Shown here piece after piece: positions 46,760 to 56,193 of a DNA stretch of 64,000 nt. Source of the DNA: an endosymbiont of Galathealinum brachiosum (GTDB lineage: Bacteria; Pseudomonadota; Gammaproteobacteria; SZUA-229); assembly GCA_003349885.1 (NCBI GenBank), contig QFXC01000013.1, positions 620,001 through 684,000 on the forward strand, read 5' to 3'. Every line of letters begins with the position of its first letter. Position 1 is the first letter of the stretch. A model generated the notes under the pieces. The model saw only the letters and a list, made by a program, of their open reading frames with translations. It had not been told where the DNA came from and did no database searches. The position numbers and the translations under genes are program-made.

Positions 46760-47554
46760 CTAAGCATCTTGTTTAAATCTAGAGATAAAAAATAGAGCTA
46801 CCGATGCAAGTACGATAGATGGCCCAGCAGGCGTATCCCATTGCATCGACGCAAACACACCACCCAACACTGAAAACAAACCAAACACAATAGCTGCTAT
46901 CGCCATTGACTCAGGTGATTTAGAAAAACGTCTGGCACTGGCCGCTGGGATTATCAGTAAAGCTGTAATTAAAATAATACCCACAATCTTCATTGCGACA
47001 GCAACCACTACAGCCATCAATAACATAAAAATTAACCGTACTCGATCAACCGCAACACCTTCGCTACGTGCCAGCTCTTCATGTACGGCTACAGCAAGTA
47101 TTGACTGCCATAACCAGCCGATAAACATTAATACCAGCAAACATACTCCGCTAAGCCATATCAGATATGCCCAGCTAACTGAAAGAATATCACCGAACAG
47201 GTAAGCCATTAAATCTACGCGCTGCCCCTGTGACTGCATAATGGCTAACATCACCAGACCTGCAGCCAATGCACCATGTGACAAAATCCCCAGAATCGCA
47301 TCACTGGACAAATCTTTTTTAGCCTGCAAACGTATTAGTAAATAACTCAGAACAACACCAATCAACATAACTCCGATTAACGGATTTACATCAAACATAA
47401 TCGCTAATGATGTACCCAATAAAGCGGAGTGAGCCAGTGCATCACCAAAATATGCCATGCGACGCCATACCACAACACAACCCAGAGGACCTGATACCAG
47501 TACAACGAGTAAACCCGCCAGTAATGCACGAAGAATAAAGTCATCAATGATCAT
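46760..47554 (-). CDS. znuB: Zinc ABC transporter permease
   Basis: A 264-residue integral membrane protein of the ABC-3 family (ZnuB/MntB type) with about eight hydrophobic segments. GPLGCVVVWRRMAYFGDALAHSALLG is split here into its recognisable parts: GCVVVWRRM and FGDALAHSALLG, the cytoplasmic loop contacting the ATPase. I chose the ATG at 47554, preceded by GAAGG inside znuC, over a GTG at 47596. It overlaps znuC by 11 bases. With ZnuC and the divergently encoded ZnuA it forms a high-affinity zinc importer. Confidence 0.9.
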   Translation of the reverse strand: MIIDDFILRALLAGLLVVLVSGPLGCVVVWRRMAYFGDALAHSALLGTSLAIMFDVNPLIGVMLIGVVLSYLLIRLQAKKDLSSDAILGILSHGALAAGLVMLAIMQSQGQRVDLMAYLFGDILSVSWAYLIWLSGVCLLVLMFIGWLWQSILAVAVHEELARSEGVAVDRVRLIFMLLMAVVVAVAMKIVGIILITALLIIPAASARRFSKSPESMAIAAIVFGLFSVLGGVFASMQWDTPAGPSIVLASVALFFISRFKQDA

Positions 47555-48311
47555 GATTACAACCTTCATGATGCTGATGCTCAACCACATCACCACTTAA
47601 ATCATGTGAGTGATTATGATTATGGGTATAAACGGCAATTCCATCTAAGGATGCACCAAATAGTTTAAGATACTCAGGGTGTTTACTAACTGCCTCAGGA
47701 TGACCTGAGCAACATATGTGCGTATTAAGACAAAGCACCTGATCGGTAGCTTCCATAACCAGATGCAGATCATGTGAAACCATTAATACACCGCAGCCAA
47801 ACTCATCTCGTATACTGGAAATTAGCTGATACAACTGTTGCTGCCCATTAATATCAACACCCTGCGCGGGTTCATCCAGCACCAGTAAATCAGGTTTACG
47901 TAATAACGCACGGGTTAACAATATTCGCTGAAACTCGCCACCAGAAACCGACTGCAATGGCTGATCCAATAATGAGACAATACCGAGTGTAGAAGCCATA
48001 TACCCCATTTCATTGGCATCAGCTTCTATCCCCATTTTCAAAAATCGCCTGACACTCATTGGTAAAGTTGCATCAATATGCATTTTTTGTGGCACATAAC
48101 CAATAACCAGATCAGGTTTCTTCTGCAACTTTCCCTGGTCAGCTTTAAGCAAACCCAGCAACACCCTGACCAGAGATGTTTTTCCTGAGCCATTAGGTCC
48201 AACCAGCGTCAGTATCTCTGCTGATTTGATACTCAGACTAATATTCTCCAGAATCTGGCGCTGATTAATTTGCAGACCAATATTCTCAGCTTTTAATAAA
48301 AATGAACTCAT
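47544..48311 (-). CDS. znuC: Zinc ABC transporter ATPase
   Basis: A 255-residue ABC ATPase. Walker A is GPNGSGKT at residues 38-45, the signature is SVSGGEFQRILLTRALL and Walker B is DLLVLDEPAQGVD. The last 30 residues are His-rich (THNHNHSHD, HQHHEGCNHDH), typical of zinc-system components and possibly zinc-sensing. It pairs with ZnuB, which overlaps it. The promoter must lie in the 76 bases between it and znuA; I saw no clear Zur palindrome there. Confidence 0.92.
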   Translation of the reverse strand: MSSFLLKAENIGLQINQRQILENISLSIKSAEILTLVGPNGSGKTSLVRVLLGLLKADQGKLQKKPDLVIGYVPQKMHIDATLPMSVRRFLKMGIEADANEMGYMASTLGIVSLLDQPLQSVSGGEFQRILLTRALLRKPDLLVLDEPAQGVDINGQQQLYQLISSIRDEFGCGVLMVSHDLHLVMEATDQVLCLNTHICCSGHPEAVSKHPEYLKLFGASLDGIAVYTHNHNHSHDLSGDVVEHQHHEGCNHDH

Positions 48312-48387
48312 TACACCCTTTGATTGACCGAAAATTTATGACCTGTAAACTACCAACGAAAGAAGCAACCTACAATAGCATAATTTG

Positions 48388-49302
48388 ATGTTTATCCGTT
48401 ACCTGACCAGAGCATTCTACAAGTCGACCACATTCAGCCTGCTTTTGTTTTTAATGGCTACAAATAGCTATGCTAAACCAGCTGAAATCCTGGTCAGTAT
48501 CAAACCACTACATTCCCTTGTTAGTAATATAACCGATGGTATTAATCAGACCCAGCTCTTGTTAACACATCAACAATCACCACATCACTTTCAGTTATTA
48601 CCGTCTCAAAAACGCCTGATAAATAAAGCAAATATTTTTTTCTATAGCAGCGACAATGTTGAAACATTTGTTCCCGCTTTAAAGAACACCACTCAACATT
48701 TACAGTTTGTCCAGCTCAGCCTTATCCCGGACATAAATGCTTTAAACGTTCGTGGTTTTCATTCCCACGATACACATACCCCAGGCGAAGTTGATGGACA
48801 TATCTGGCTATCAATTAATAACGCTAAAATAATAAGCCGGCACATAACACAAATATTAAGTAAACACTCACCTGAAAATGCCACTCACTATCAAAAAAAC
48901 CTAAACCATTTATTATTAAAGCTGGATAAACTTAAACAGACCAATCAGCTAAAACTAAACAAATATAAAGATAATTCCTATCTTGTTTATCATGATGCTT
49001 ATCAGTACTTTGAAGATGAAAACCAGTTAACCGGTGCTCACTTCATTACAACCGACCCCGAACACAAACCAGGAATTAAACGGGTCAGGGAATTACGAAA
49101 ATTAATTGATGACGAAAAAATTCAATGTATTTTCTATGAACCGCCCAATATACCGGCATTACTATATACACTGACAGAAAATAAATCAGTTAAACTATCC
49201 GCTATTGATCCTGCAGGTTTACATATACATATGGGTAAACAGCACTATTTTCAGCTATTACAACAAACCGCTTCAGCACTCAGTAACTGCCTTAGCCAAT
49301 AA
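48388..49302 (+). CDS. znuA: Zinc ABC transporter substrate-binding protein
   Basis: A 304-residue periplasmic protein with a signal peptide (STTFSLLLFLMATNSYA). Zinc ligands are expected in SPHHF near 66-67, DGHIW, the YHDAY region and DPAGLH toward the end. Unlike many ZnuA proteins the central His-rich loop is short (FHSHDTHTPGE). The ATG at 48388 is used; the TTG just before it is less likely. It is divergent from znuCB and delivers zinc to it. The PilZ-like gene follows 10 bases after its stop. Confidence 0.9.
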   Translation: MFIRYLTRAFYKSTTFSLLLFLMATNSYAKPAEILVSIKPLHSLVSNITDGINQTQLLLTHQQSPHHFQLLPSQKRLINKANIFFYSSDNVETFVPALKNTTQHLQFVQLSLIPDINALNVRGFHSHDTHTPGEVDGHIWLSINNAKIISRHITQILSKHSPENATHYQKNLNHLLLKLDKLKQTNQLKLNKYKDNSYLVYHDAYQYFEDENQLTGAHFITTDPEHKPGIKRVRELRKLIDDEKIQCIFYEPPNIPALLYTLTENKSVKLSAIDPAGLHIHMGKQHYFQLLQQTASALSNCLSQ

Positions 49303-49312
49303 GGAAATAAAA

Positions 49313-49642
49313 ATGCAGCAACGTGAAATAAGAACCCTGGTCGATAACAGCTCAGTTCAGCTCGAAAGAGAATCTGATAAGCAGACAGACAAAGAATACA
49401 AAGTGCTCAACATAAGTCGTGGAGGTTTATGTTTTGAAAGCAAAACGGATGAGTTCCAATTAAATGAAGTCATTAAACTCAATCTCACTATCGATAAACA
49501 TTCTATTCATAAAGCGAATGGACGAGTATGTTATTGCAATGATTGCAGCGGGGAGAACCCTACTGCATATGGTCTGAGTTTTTTAGATAAATTTATTGAT
49601 ACCGACGTGCTGCGTGGGAAACCACAACCGGACAAAACATAG
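49313..49642 (+). CDS. PilZ-domain protein
   Basis: A 109-residue protein with PilZ features: NISRGGLCFES in the position of the D/N-x-S-x-x-G motif and the later ANGRVCYCN strand. The N-terminal arginines are in QQREIR, an imperfect match to RxxxR, so cyclic-di-GMP binding is uncertain. The start at 49313 is supported by AAGGA 8 bases upstream. It sits 10 bases after znuA and is followed by a terminator, so it may be co-transcribed with znuA. Confidence 0.7.
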   Translation: MQQREIRTLVDNSSVQLERESDKQTDKEYKVLNISRGGLCFESKTDEFQLNEVIKLNLTIDKHSIHKANGRVCYCNDCSGENPTAYGLSFLDKFIDTDVLRGKPQPDKT

Positions 49643-49676
49643 CAGATAATAAAAACTGAGTCGTAAAAACAAAAAA

Positions 49677-49700
49677 GCCCGCTTTATAAGCGGGCTTTTT
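49677..49700 (+). terminator. Rho-independent terminator after the PilZ gene
   Basis: An 8-bp stem GCCCGCTT / AAGCGGGC with a TAT loop, then TTTTT. It would end the znuA-pilZ transcript and works in both directions because of the A run on the left. Confidence 0.85.
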
Positions 49701-49737
49701 ATGGAATAAAAAAAGCGGGACTACTCCTTGTCCCTAT

Positions 49738-49753
49738 GCATCAGCGTGGTTGC
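49738..49753. repeat. 16-bp direct repeat, copy 1
   Basis: Sequence GCATCAGCGTGGTTGC. An identical copy is at 49966-49981, and the two bracket the 75-bp duplication. Confidence 0.85.
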
Positions 49754-49812
49754 ATTATTAAAACTGGTAAAAACAGTTTTCAGTTAAACATCTTGTTTAG
49801 CTGTGAAAAAGT

Positions 49813-49886
49813 CAGCATGTTTCTGGCATGCTTTATCAGGTCTCGTACCCGACGTTGTAAAAAGAGCGACGCCATTTCAGGCATCT
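49813..49886. repeat. Duplicated unit of about 75 bp, copy 1
   Basis: Begins with an inverted repeat CAGCATG-N6-GCATGC-like, then a shared block beginning TTTATCAGGTCTCGTACCCG, and ends GGCATCT. It is nearly identical to the unit at 49889-49963. Confidence 0.85.
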
Positions 49887-49888
49887 AT

Positions 49889-49963
49889 CAGCATGTTTTC
49901 TGACATGCTTTATCAGGTCTCGTACCCGACGTTGTAAAAAGAGCGATGCTATTCCATGCATCT
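49889..49963. repeat. Duplicated unit of about 75 bp, copy 2
   Basis: Direct repeat of the preceding unit, with a few substitutions and one inserted T in the first loop. Changes in the left and right arms are partly compensatory, for example GGCATG to GACATG. Confidence 0.85.
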
Positions 49964-49965
49964 AA

Positions 49966-49981
49966 GCATCAGCGTGGTTGC
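49966..49981. repeat. 16-bp direct repeat, copy 2
   Basis: Identical to 49738-49753. Confidence 0.85.
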
Positions 49982-50440
49982 TTTATAAAATCTTAAATTC
50001 AATTCCGGTTGTAGCTCTGTAACTTTTTAAAGGTTTAACTAATTCAGTATCACCTTAATGCCTGTATATATTGCAGGGGCTGTGCCAATAATATTTTTTA
50101 TATATTATTCAATGAGTTAGATAAATATCGTTATTGATATAGCTCAAATACCATTGCATCATGCAACGCTTTTGCAAGTTGCAATATGCATCTTGCAACA
50201 TCTGTGAGGTTCGTTTATTCATTTAATTAACTATTTATAGATATAGCACAGAGCTTTAAAAAGGCTTTCACAAAAAGTACCGTTTAATCTATTCGATTAC
50301 TGATTGCGACGAACGGTTGTTTTATCAATTGTTCTGAAATATCTACTTCGTAGCGCTCTTGATGGTACCCATAAGGGGACAGGGCGCCAAAAGACGGCGG
50401 TCTTTCCCCGAGGGAGATGTGCCAAAACAAGGCAAAAAAA

Positions 50441-50462
50441 AGCCTGATCGTAAGATCAGGCT
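50441..50462. terminator. Bidirectional rho-independent terminator
   Basis: A perfect 9-bp stem AGCCTGATC / GATCAGGCT with a GTAA loop, flanked by eight A on the left and six T on the right. On the minus strand it is a terminator for groESL, about 150 bases after the groEL stop. Confidence 0.8.
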
Positions 50463-50488
50463 TTTTTGAGAATAGTGCAGGAAAACAC

Positions 50489-50610
50489 TAGTCATTGCTC
50501 AGGTTGTCTCAGCAGTGTTTCAGATCAAGGCGAAAAAAGTGAGCCTACAACTGTAGGTGATCATTTTTTAACGCAGAGCTGAAGCGCTGATGAGGTAAGC
50601 TGATCAATGA

Positions 50611-50613
<3 letters not shown>
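50489..50613. repeat. Imperfect palindromic element of about 125 bp
   Basis: The ends TAGTCATTG and CAATGACTA are exact inverse complements and the arms match over much of their length (for example TTTCAG...AAGGCG and its counterpart). The centre is CCTACA-AC-TGTAGG. The right end includes the groEL stop codon. The layout is that of a small non-autonomous repeat element. Confidence 0.7.
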
Positions 50614-52287
<1,674 letters not shown>

Positions 52288-52361
52288 TTAATTATGTAGG
52301 TTCGACTTTTTTTCGAACGGGGGTGTATATAACCTGGCGCGACTAATCGCTACCAAAGCTT

Positions 52362-52652
52362 TTAGCCTTCAAACACACCTAATATGTCTTCTTCACGCAT
52401 AATCAGCACTTCATCACCGTCAAGCTTGATTTCAGTACCCGCGTATTTACCAAATAAAATCTGGTCACCGGCCTTAACGTCTAAAGGACGCACATCACCG
52501 TTGCTTGTTACCTTGCCATTACCTACAGCTAGAACTTCACCACGTGAAGGTTTTTCAGTTGCTGAATCAGGAATTAAGATACCACCAGCACTGGTTGTTT
52601 CTTCTGCCATACGTTTTACGACCACGCGGTCCTGTAATGGGCGAATATTCAT
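52362..52652 (-). CDS. groS: Co-chaperonin GroES
   Basis: A 96-residue heptameric lid of GroEL. The family start [14 protein letters not shown], the mobile loop region [15 protein letters not shown] and the C-terminal GVFEG-type end are present. GAGGA lies 9 bases before the ATG. It is the first gene of the groESL operon and is preceded by a perfect CIRCE element and a sigma-70-like promoter. Confidence 0.98.
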   Translation of the reverse strand: MNIRPLQDRVVVKRMAEETTSAGGILIPDSATEKPSRGEVLAVGNGKVTSNGDVRPLDVKAGDQILFGKYAGTEIKLDGDEVLIMREEDILGVFEG

Positions 52653-52674
52653 TAGATTTTATCCTCGTTAATTT

Positions 52675-52701
52675 TTAGCACTCGGGCTTTGCGAGTGCTA
52701 A
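52675..52701. promoter_or_regulatory. CIRCE operator (HrcA site) upstream of groES
   Basis: A perfect inverted repeat TTAGCACTC-N9-GAGTGCTAA, the classical CIRCE sequence bound by the HrcA repressor. It lies at and just after the expected transcription start of groESL. hrcA itself is not in the window. Confidence 0.97.
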
Positions 52702-52728
52702 TGATAGTCATGAGACGTGCTGAGTCAA
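52701..52728 (-). promoter_or_regulatory. Sigma-70-like promoter of groESL
   Basis: On the minus strand TTGACT (52728-52723) is followed after 16 bases by TATCAT (52706-52701), whose last base touches the CIRCE element. HrcA bound at CIRCE would block initiation. A sigma-32 promoter was not recognised. Confidence 0.75.
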
Positions 52729-52758
52729 GCTCACCATCATTAATACATGATATATGTA

Positions 52759-53196
52759 TCAATCTTCCCGGCGGTATTCGCCTTCAATGGTATTCGAGCT
52801 CTCAGTACTCCTGTGTTCTTGATGAACCGTATATGAGGATTTGATTGTAGATTTCAAGAGTATTTGTTGAATAATTGCACGGCGGGTAAAAGGCAGCAAA
52901 CAGACAAAACCAATAAAATCAGTAAAAAAGCCCGGTGTAATCAATAATGCACCCCCAACAGCCAGAAACAGTCCCTCCATCATTTCCATAGCGGGAACCT
53001 GCCCCTGAGACATCGCCTGATTAGCTCGCATTAACGTGCTGATACCCTGCTGGCGCAACAGATTAACACCAATGGTCGCTGTCAGCACAACCAGTAAAAT
53101 AGTCCAGCCAGCGCCTATATGACTACCCACTTCAATTAACAGATACACTTCCAAAATAGGTATTATTAAAAACAATACCGGCCATATTCTAAGCAT
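52759..53196 (-). CDS. fxsA: FxsA family membrane protein
   Basis: A 145-residue inner-membrane protein with hydrophobic segments at the N-terminus (RIWPVLFLIIPILEVYLLIEV), the middle and about residue 80-100 (LFLAVGGALLITPGFFTDFIG, the family's best-conserved stretch). In E. coli FxsA overproduction lessens phage T7 exclusion by the F plasmid; the normal role is not established. Next to groES in this direction, as in many gammaproteobacteria. Confidence 0.85.
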   Translation of the reverse strand: MLRIWPVLFLIIPILEVYLLIEVGSHIGAGWTILLVVLTATIGVNLLRQQGISTLMRANQAMSQGQVPAMEMMEGLFLAVGGALLITPGFFTDFIGFVCLLPFTRRAIIQQILLKSTIKSSYTVHQEHRSTESSNTIEGEYRRED

Positions 53197-53376
53197 GTTG
53201 TTCTCTCTAAATTAAGCACACAGCTTGCACTGCCCACATAAAAACTTTAATGTTCACACCAGTTAAGCGCACCTTAAGCAATAAATAATAATATATGTTT
53301 AACTGGACTACTTTTTAAGAACTTCTACACATTATAAAGTTCTAACCTACACAATTTATAATCGGGTAATTTCACA

Positions 53377-55254
53377 ATGCATTTAAAACTACCACGTTTT
53401 TTCCATTTTTCACTGTTATGGCTATCACTATTACTTCAGTCATTAGTTATACAGCCCGCACTTGCCGAAAACCCGTTCAGCTCACTTGGCGATGATGATA
53501 GCGGCATTAGCCTGGGCGGTGGTGATGACGAAATACTTGAACCCGATCAGGCATTTGCACTAAAAACCTGGTCTGAAAATGGCCGTATATTTGCTGAATG
53601 GCTAATCGCTGACGGTCATTATATGTATCGCGATAAGACCAAAATAACTGCGGCAGACAACAGCTCATTCACCACATCTAATTATGTTATCGATGCAGGT
53701 GAACTCAAACACGACGAATTCTTTGGTGATATCTACGTATTTCATCATACGGCCAAAGCATCTTTAGCCATTGATAATGCTCAAGATGGTGTCAAAAATA
53801 CCAGTTTCAAGGTTAAGTATCAGGGTTGCTCTGAAATTTCCGGCATTTGTTACCCTCCCATCACCAAGACAATCACGTTAGATATCAGCCCAATTTCAGA
53901 TCTGGCAGCCAGCACTTTAGACAGCTCAACAAATGCTGCACCTATTTCAGAACAGGATCAAATTGCTGATTTACTAAAAAATAGCAGTGTGTGGCTTAGC
54001 CTTATCACTTTATTCGGTATTGGTTTATTACTGGCCTTCACGCCTTGTGTTTTCCCGATGATTCCTATTCTATCCAGCATTATTGTTGGTCAGGGTACAA
54101 AAACCAGCACGGGACGCAGTTTCTCATTATCCGTTTCATATGTTTTAGGTATGGCGTTAATTAATTCTGCTGCCGGCGTTGCAGCGGCATTAACCGGTGA
54201 AAGCCTGGCCGTTATGCTGCAAACACCCTGGATACTCGCCAGTTTTGCTGGTGTTTTTGTTCTTCTGTCACTGGCCATGTTTGGCTTTTACGAATTACAG
54301 ATGCCCGGTTTCATTCAGAACCGTTTGACCGCTGTTAGTAATAACCAGAAAAGCGGTTCTTTAAGTGGTGCTTTCGTAATGGGCCTGTTATCTGCCGTTA
54401 TTGTTGGCCCCTGTGTAGCAGCGCCCATGTTCGGAGTATTATTATTTATTTCTCAAACAGGCGACCCGGTATTTGGCGGTATTGCACTGTTCTCCCTGAG
54501 CCTGGGTATGGGTGCTCCACTTATTGCCATTGGCACATCAGCAGGTAAGTTGTTACCTAAAGCAGGGGTATGGATGGACGCCGTTAAAGCTGTATTTGGC
54601 GTATCACTATTAATGGTTGCCATCTGGATGATTCGTAGCATTGTTTCTGATCAGGTTGTGATGATACTTAGCGGAACATTACTGATTGTCTGCGCCGTTT
54701 ATATGGGCGCACTTGATGGTTTAAAAGCAGAGGCCACAGGCTGGACTCGATTCTGGAAAGGCACAGGTCTGGTTATATTTATTTACGGTATCATTTTAAT
54801 GTTTGGTGCAGCAGCAGGAAGCGCCAGTTTACTTACACCTTTAAAAGGCGTCATTAGCAGCAATGGCACACATGCCAGCGAACAGCATTTACAGTTCAAA
54901 AAGATTAAAGGCGTTGACGGTTTAAACAAAGCACTGGCAGAGGCCAAAGCACAAAACAAAACCGTCATGTTAGATTTTTATGCTGACTGGTGTGTGTCGT
55001 GCAAAGAGATGGAAAGCCTGACTTTCACCGATCCGAAAGTACAAAGCACTTTATCAAATACGGTTTTATTGCAGGCTGATGTAACCGCTAATGATGAAGC
55101 TGACAAGTCACTTTATAAACATTTTAAAATCATCGGCCCTCCAGCCATTATTTTTTATAACACACAGGGCGATGAACTTAAACCTTATCAGGTTGTAGGC
55201 TACATGCCTGCTGAAAAGTTTAACACTCATATAAAACAGGCTTTTAACCTTTAA
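53377..55254 (+). CDS. dsbD: Thiol:disulfide interchange protein DsbD
   Basis: A 625-residue inner-membrane protein that passes electrons from cytoplasmic thioredoxin to periplasmic thiol enzymes. It has a signal peptide ending near QPALA, a periplasmic domain with Cys151 and Cys158, an eight-segment membrane part with Cys224 (TPCVFPM) and Cys346 (GPCVAAP), and a thioredoxin-like domain with CVSC at 539-542. All six redox cysteines are present. A TlpA-like protein, a likely client, is encoded 124 bases downstream on the same strand. Confidence 0.95.
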   Translation: MHLKLPRFFHFSLLWLSLLLQSLVIQPALAENPFSSLGDDDSGISLGGGDDEILEPDQAFALKTWSENGRIFAEWLIADGHYMYRDKTKITAADNSSFTTSNYVIDAGELKHDEFFGDIYVFHHTAKASLAIDNAQDGVKNTSFKVKYQGCSEISGICYPPITKTITLDISPISDLAASTLDSSTNAAPISEQDQIADLLKNSSVWLSLITLFGIGLLLAFTPCVFPMIPILSSIIVGQGTKTSTGRSFSLSVSYVLGMALINSAAGVAAALTGESLAVMLQTPWILASFAGVFVLLSLAMFGFYELQMPGFIQNRLTAVSNNQKSGSLSGAFVMGLLSAVIVGPCVAAPMFGVLLFISQTGDPVFGGIALFSLSLGMGAPLIAIGTSAGKLLPKAGVWMDAVKAVFGVSLLMVAIWMIRSIVSDQVVMILSGTLLIVCAVYMGALDGLKAEATGWTRFWKGTGLVIFIYGIILMFGAAAGSASLLTPLKGVISSNGTHASEQHLQFKKIKGVDGLNKALAEAKAQNKTVMLDFYADWCVSCKEMESLTFTDPKVQSTLSNTVLLQADVTANDEADKSLYKHFKIIGPPAIIFYNTQGDELKPYQVVGYMPAEKFNTHIKQAFNL

Positions 55255-55259
55255 ACCAT

Positions 55260-55350
55260 ATGACACAGAGGCACTGAGCACACAGAAATTTTATGCCTTA
55301 AACGATATACGTTTAAGGCAATAACTATTTTTCTCCGTGACATCTGCGGC
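55260..55350. repeat. Degenerate CACAGAG-type palindrome with inner hairpin
   Basis: Left arm starts TGACACAGAGGCACTGAG and the right arm TTTTCTCCGTGAC; they pair imperfectly. The core is an exact 11-bp stem TGCCTTAAACG / CGTTTAAGGCA (55294-55320). It resembles the better-preserved element before prmA and lies between dsbD and the TlpA-like gene. Confidence 0.6.
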
Positions 55351-55378
55351 AACATTTTTAAGAAGACAGTATTTAATT

Positions 55379-55936
55379 ATGAAAAACATCCTCCCCTTTT
55401 TACTCGTTATTATTATCGCTGGTGGTGCTGGTTTTGGTTTTCAGCGTTACCTGCAAAATGAAAAACGTGATTTAGCCCCCATCATCCCAAAAGCAGTTAA
55501 CAGTGATGTCATTGGCACTCAACGCCCAACATTTTCATTAGAAGATCTCGAAGGAAAAACGCGCAATATAGACGAGTGGAACGGCAAAGTCGTATTGGTT
55601 AATTTCTGGGCCACCTGGTGCCCCCCCTGTAAAAAAGAAATGCCCGCATTTATCGAGTTACATGAAAAATATCAATCACAGGGCTTTGAGGTTATTGGTA
55701 TAGCACTAGATGATGAAGATTCAGTACAGGATTTTGTAGACACATTAGGCGTTAACTACACCGTTGTTGCAGCTGAACATGCGGGGCTGGAATTATCACG
55801 ACTATATGGTAATCGTATAGGCGCATTGCCTTTTTCTGTTTTTGTCGGGCGTGATGGAAAAATTGAATTAACTCAGGCGGGTGAACTTTCTAAAGAGCAT
55901 GTAGAAGAAATAATTAAACCTATGTTAGCCTTATAA
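55379..55936 (+). CDS. TlpA/ResA-like thioredoxin family protein
   Basis: A 185-residue membrane-anchored periplasmic thiol-disulfide oxidoreductase. The N-terminal segment ILPFLLVIIIAGGAGFGF is an uncleaved anchor or signal, and the active site is WCPPC with Cys81 and Cys84. The fold is the peroxiredoxin-like thioredoxin with VVLVNFWATWC. Such proteins reduce cytochrome c or other apoproteins and are re-reduced by DsbD, encoded directly upstream. I chose ATG 55379 over a GTG at 55337. The active-site codons contain seven C in a row. Confidence 0.85.
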   Translation: MKNILPFLLVIIIAGGAGFGFQRYLQNEKRDLAPIIPKAVNSDVIGTQRPTFSLEDLEGKTRNIDEWNGKVVLVNFWATWCPPCKKEMPAFIELHEKYQSQGFEVIGIALDDEDSVQDFVDTLGVNYTVVAAEHAGLELSRLYGNRIGALPFSVFVGRDGKIELTQAGELSKEHVEEIIKPMLAL

Positions 55937-56193
55937 AGCATTTTCTTTGAAGCGAACCCAAACCACGTCTTACACCTGACAAAGCACGAACATCAATTAC
56001 AGCACCATCAAACACCGGTAACGACATGAAATTCCTGCTATATAAAAACGTCTATGATATGTATACTTATTAATTCAATCCTTACATCACGAGCAATTTC
56101 TGATAGTCTGGATTTTATGCCAGTATCACTGTATTGTTTAATTTTCATTCTTAATAAATAAGATTTAATGTTGTCTTAGGTCACTCAACATAC

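Larger units (their letters stand above)
49701..50610. other. Repeat-rich, gene-free region before groEL
   Basis: About 900 bases without a supported gene. It contains a 16-bp direct repeat (49738-49753 and 49966-49981), a duplicated unit of about 75 bp (49813-49963), a GC-rich hairpin (50375-50409), a bidirectional terminator (50441-50462) and a palindrome of about 125 bp (50489-50613). I saw no tRNA or known ncRNA consensus. It may be a graveyard of small mobile elements. Confidence 0.7.

Noticed and set aside
48312-48387. Possible Zur operator between znuC and znuA
   Set aside because: Expected from the function, but no dyad resembling a Zur site could be found in the 76 bases.
49205-49312. 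Longer start for the PilZ-like gene inside znuA
   Set aside because: This stretch overlaps znuA in another frame and has no ribosome binding site; ATG 49313 has AAGGA at the right distance.
49701-50610. Possible tRNA, rRNA or transposase remnant in the repeat-rich gap
   Set aside because: No cloverleaf with CCA end, no conserved rRNA stretch and no frame that resembles a transposase.
55619-55630. Run of seven C in the TlpA-like active site as a possible phase-variation tract
   Set aside because: The run is explained by the codons for CPPC (TGC CCC CCC TGT); too short for known phase variation and no frameshift seen.
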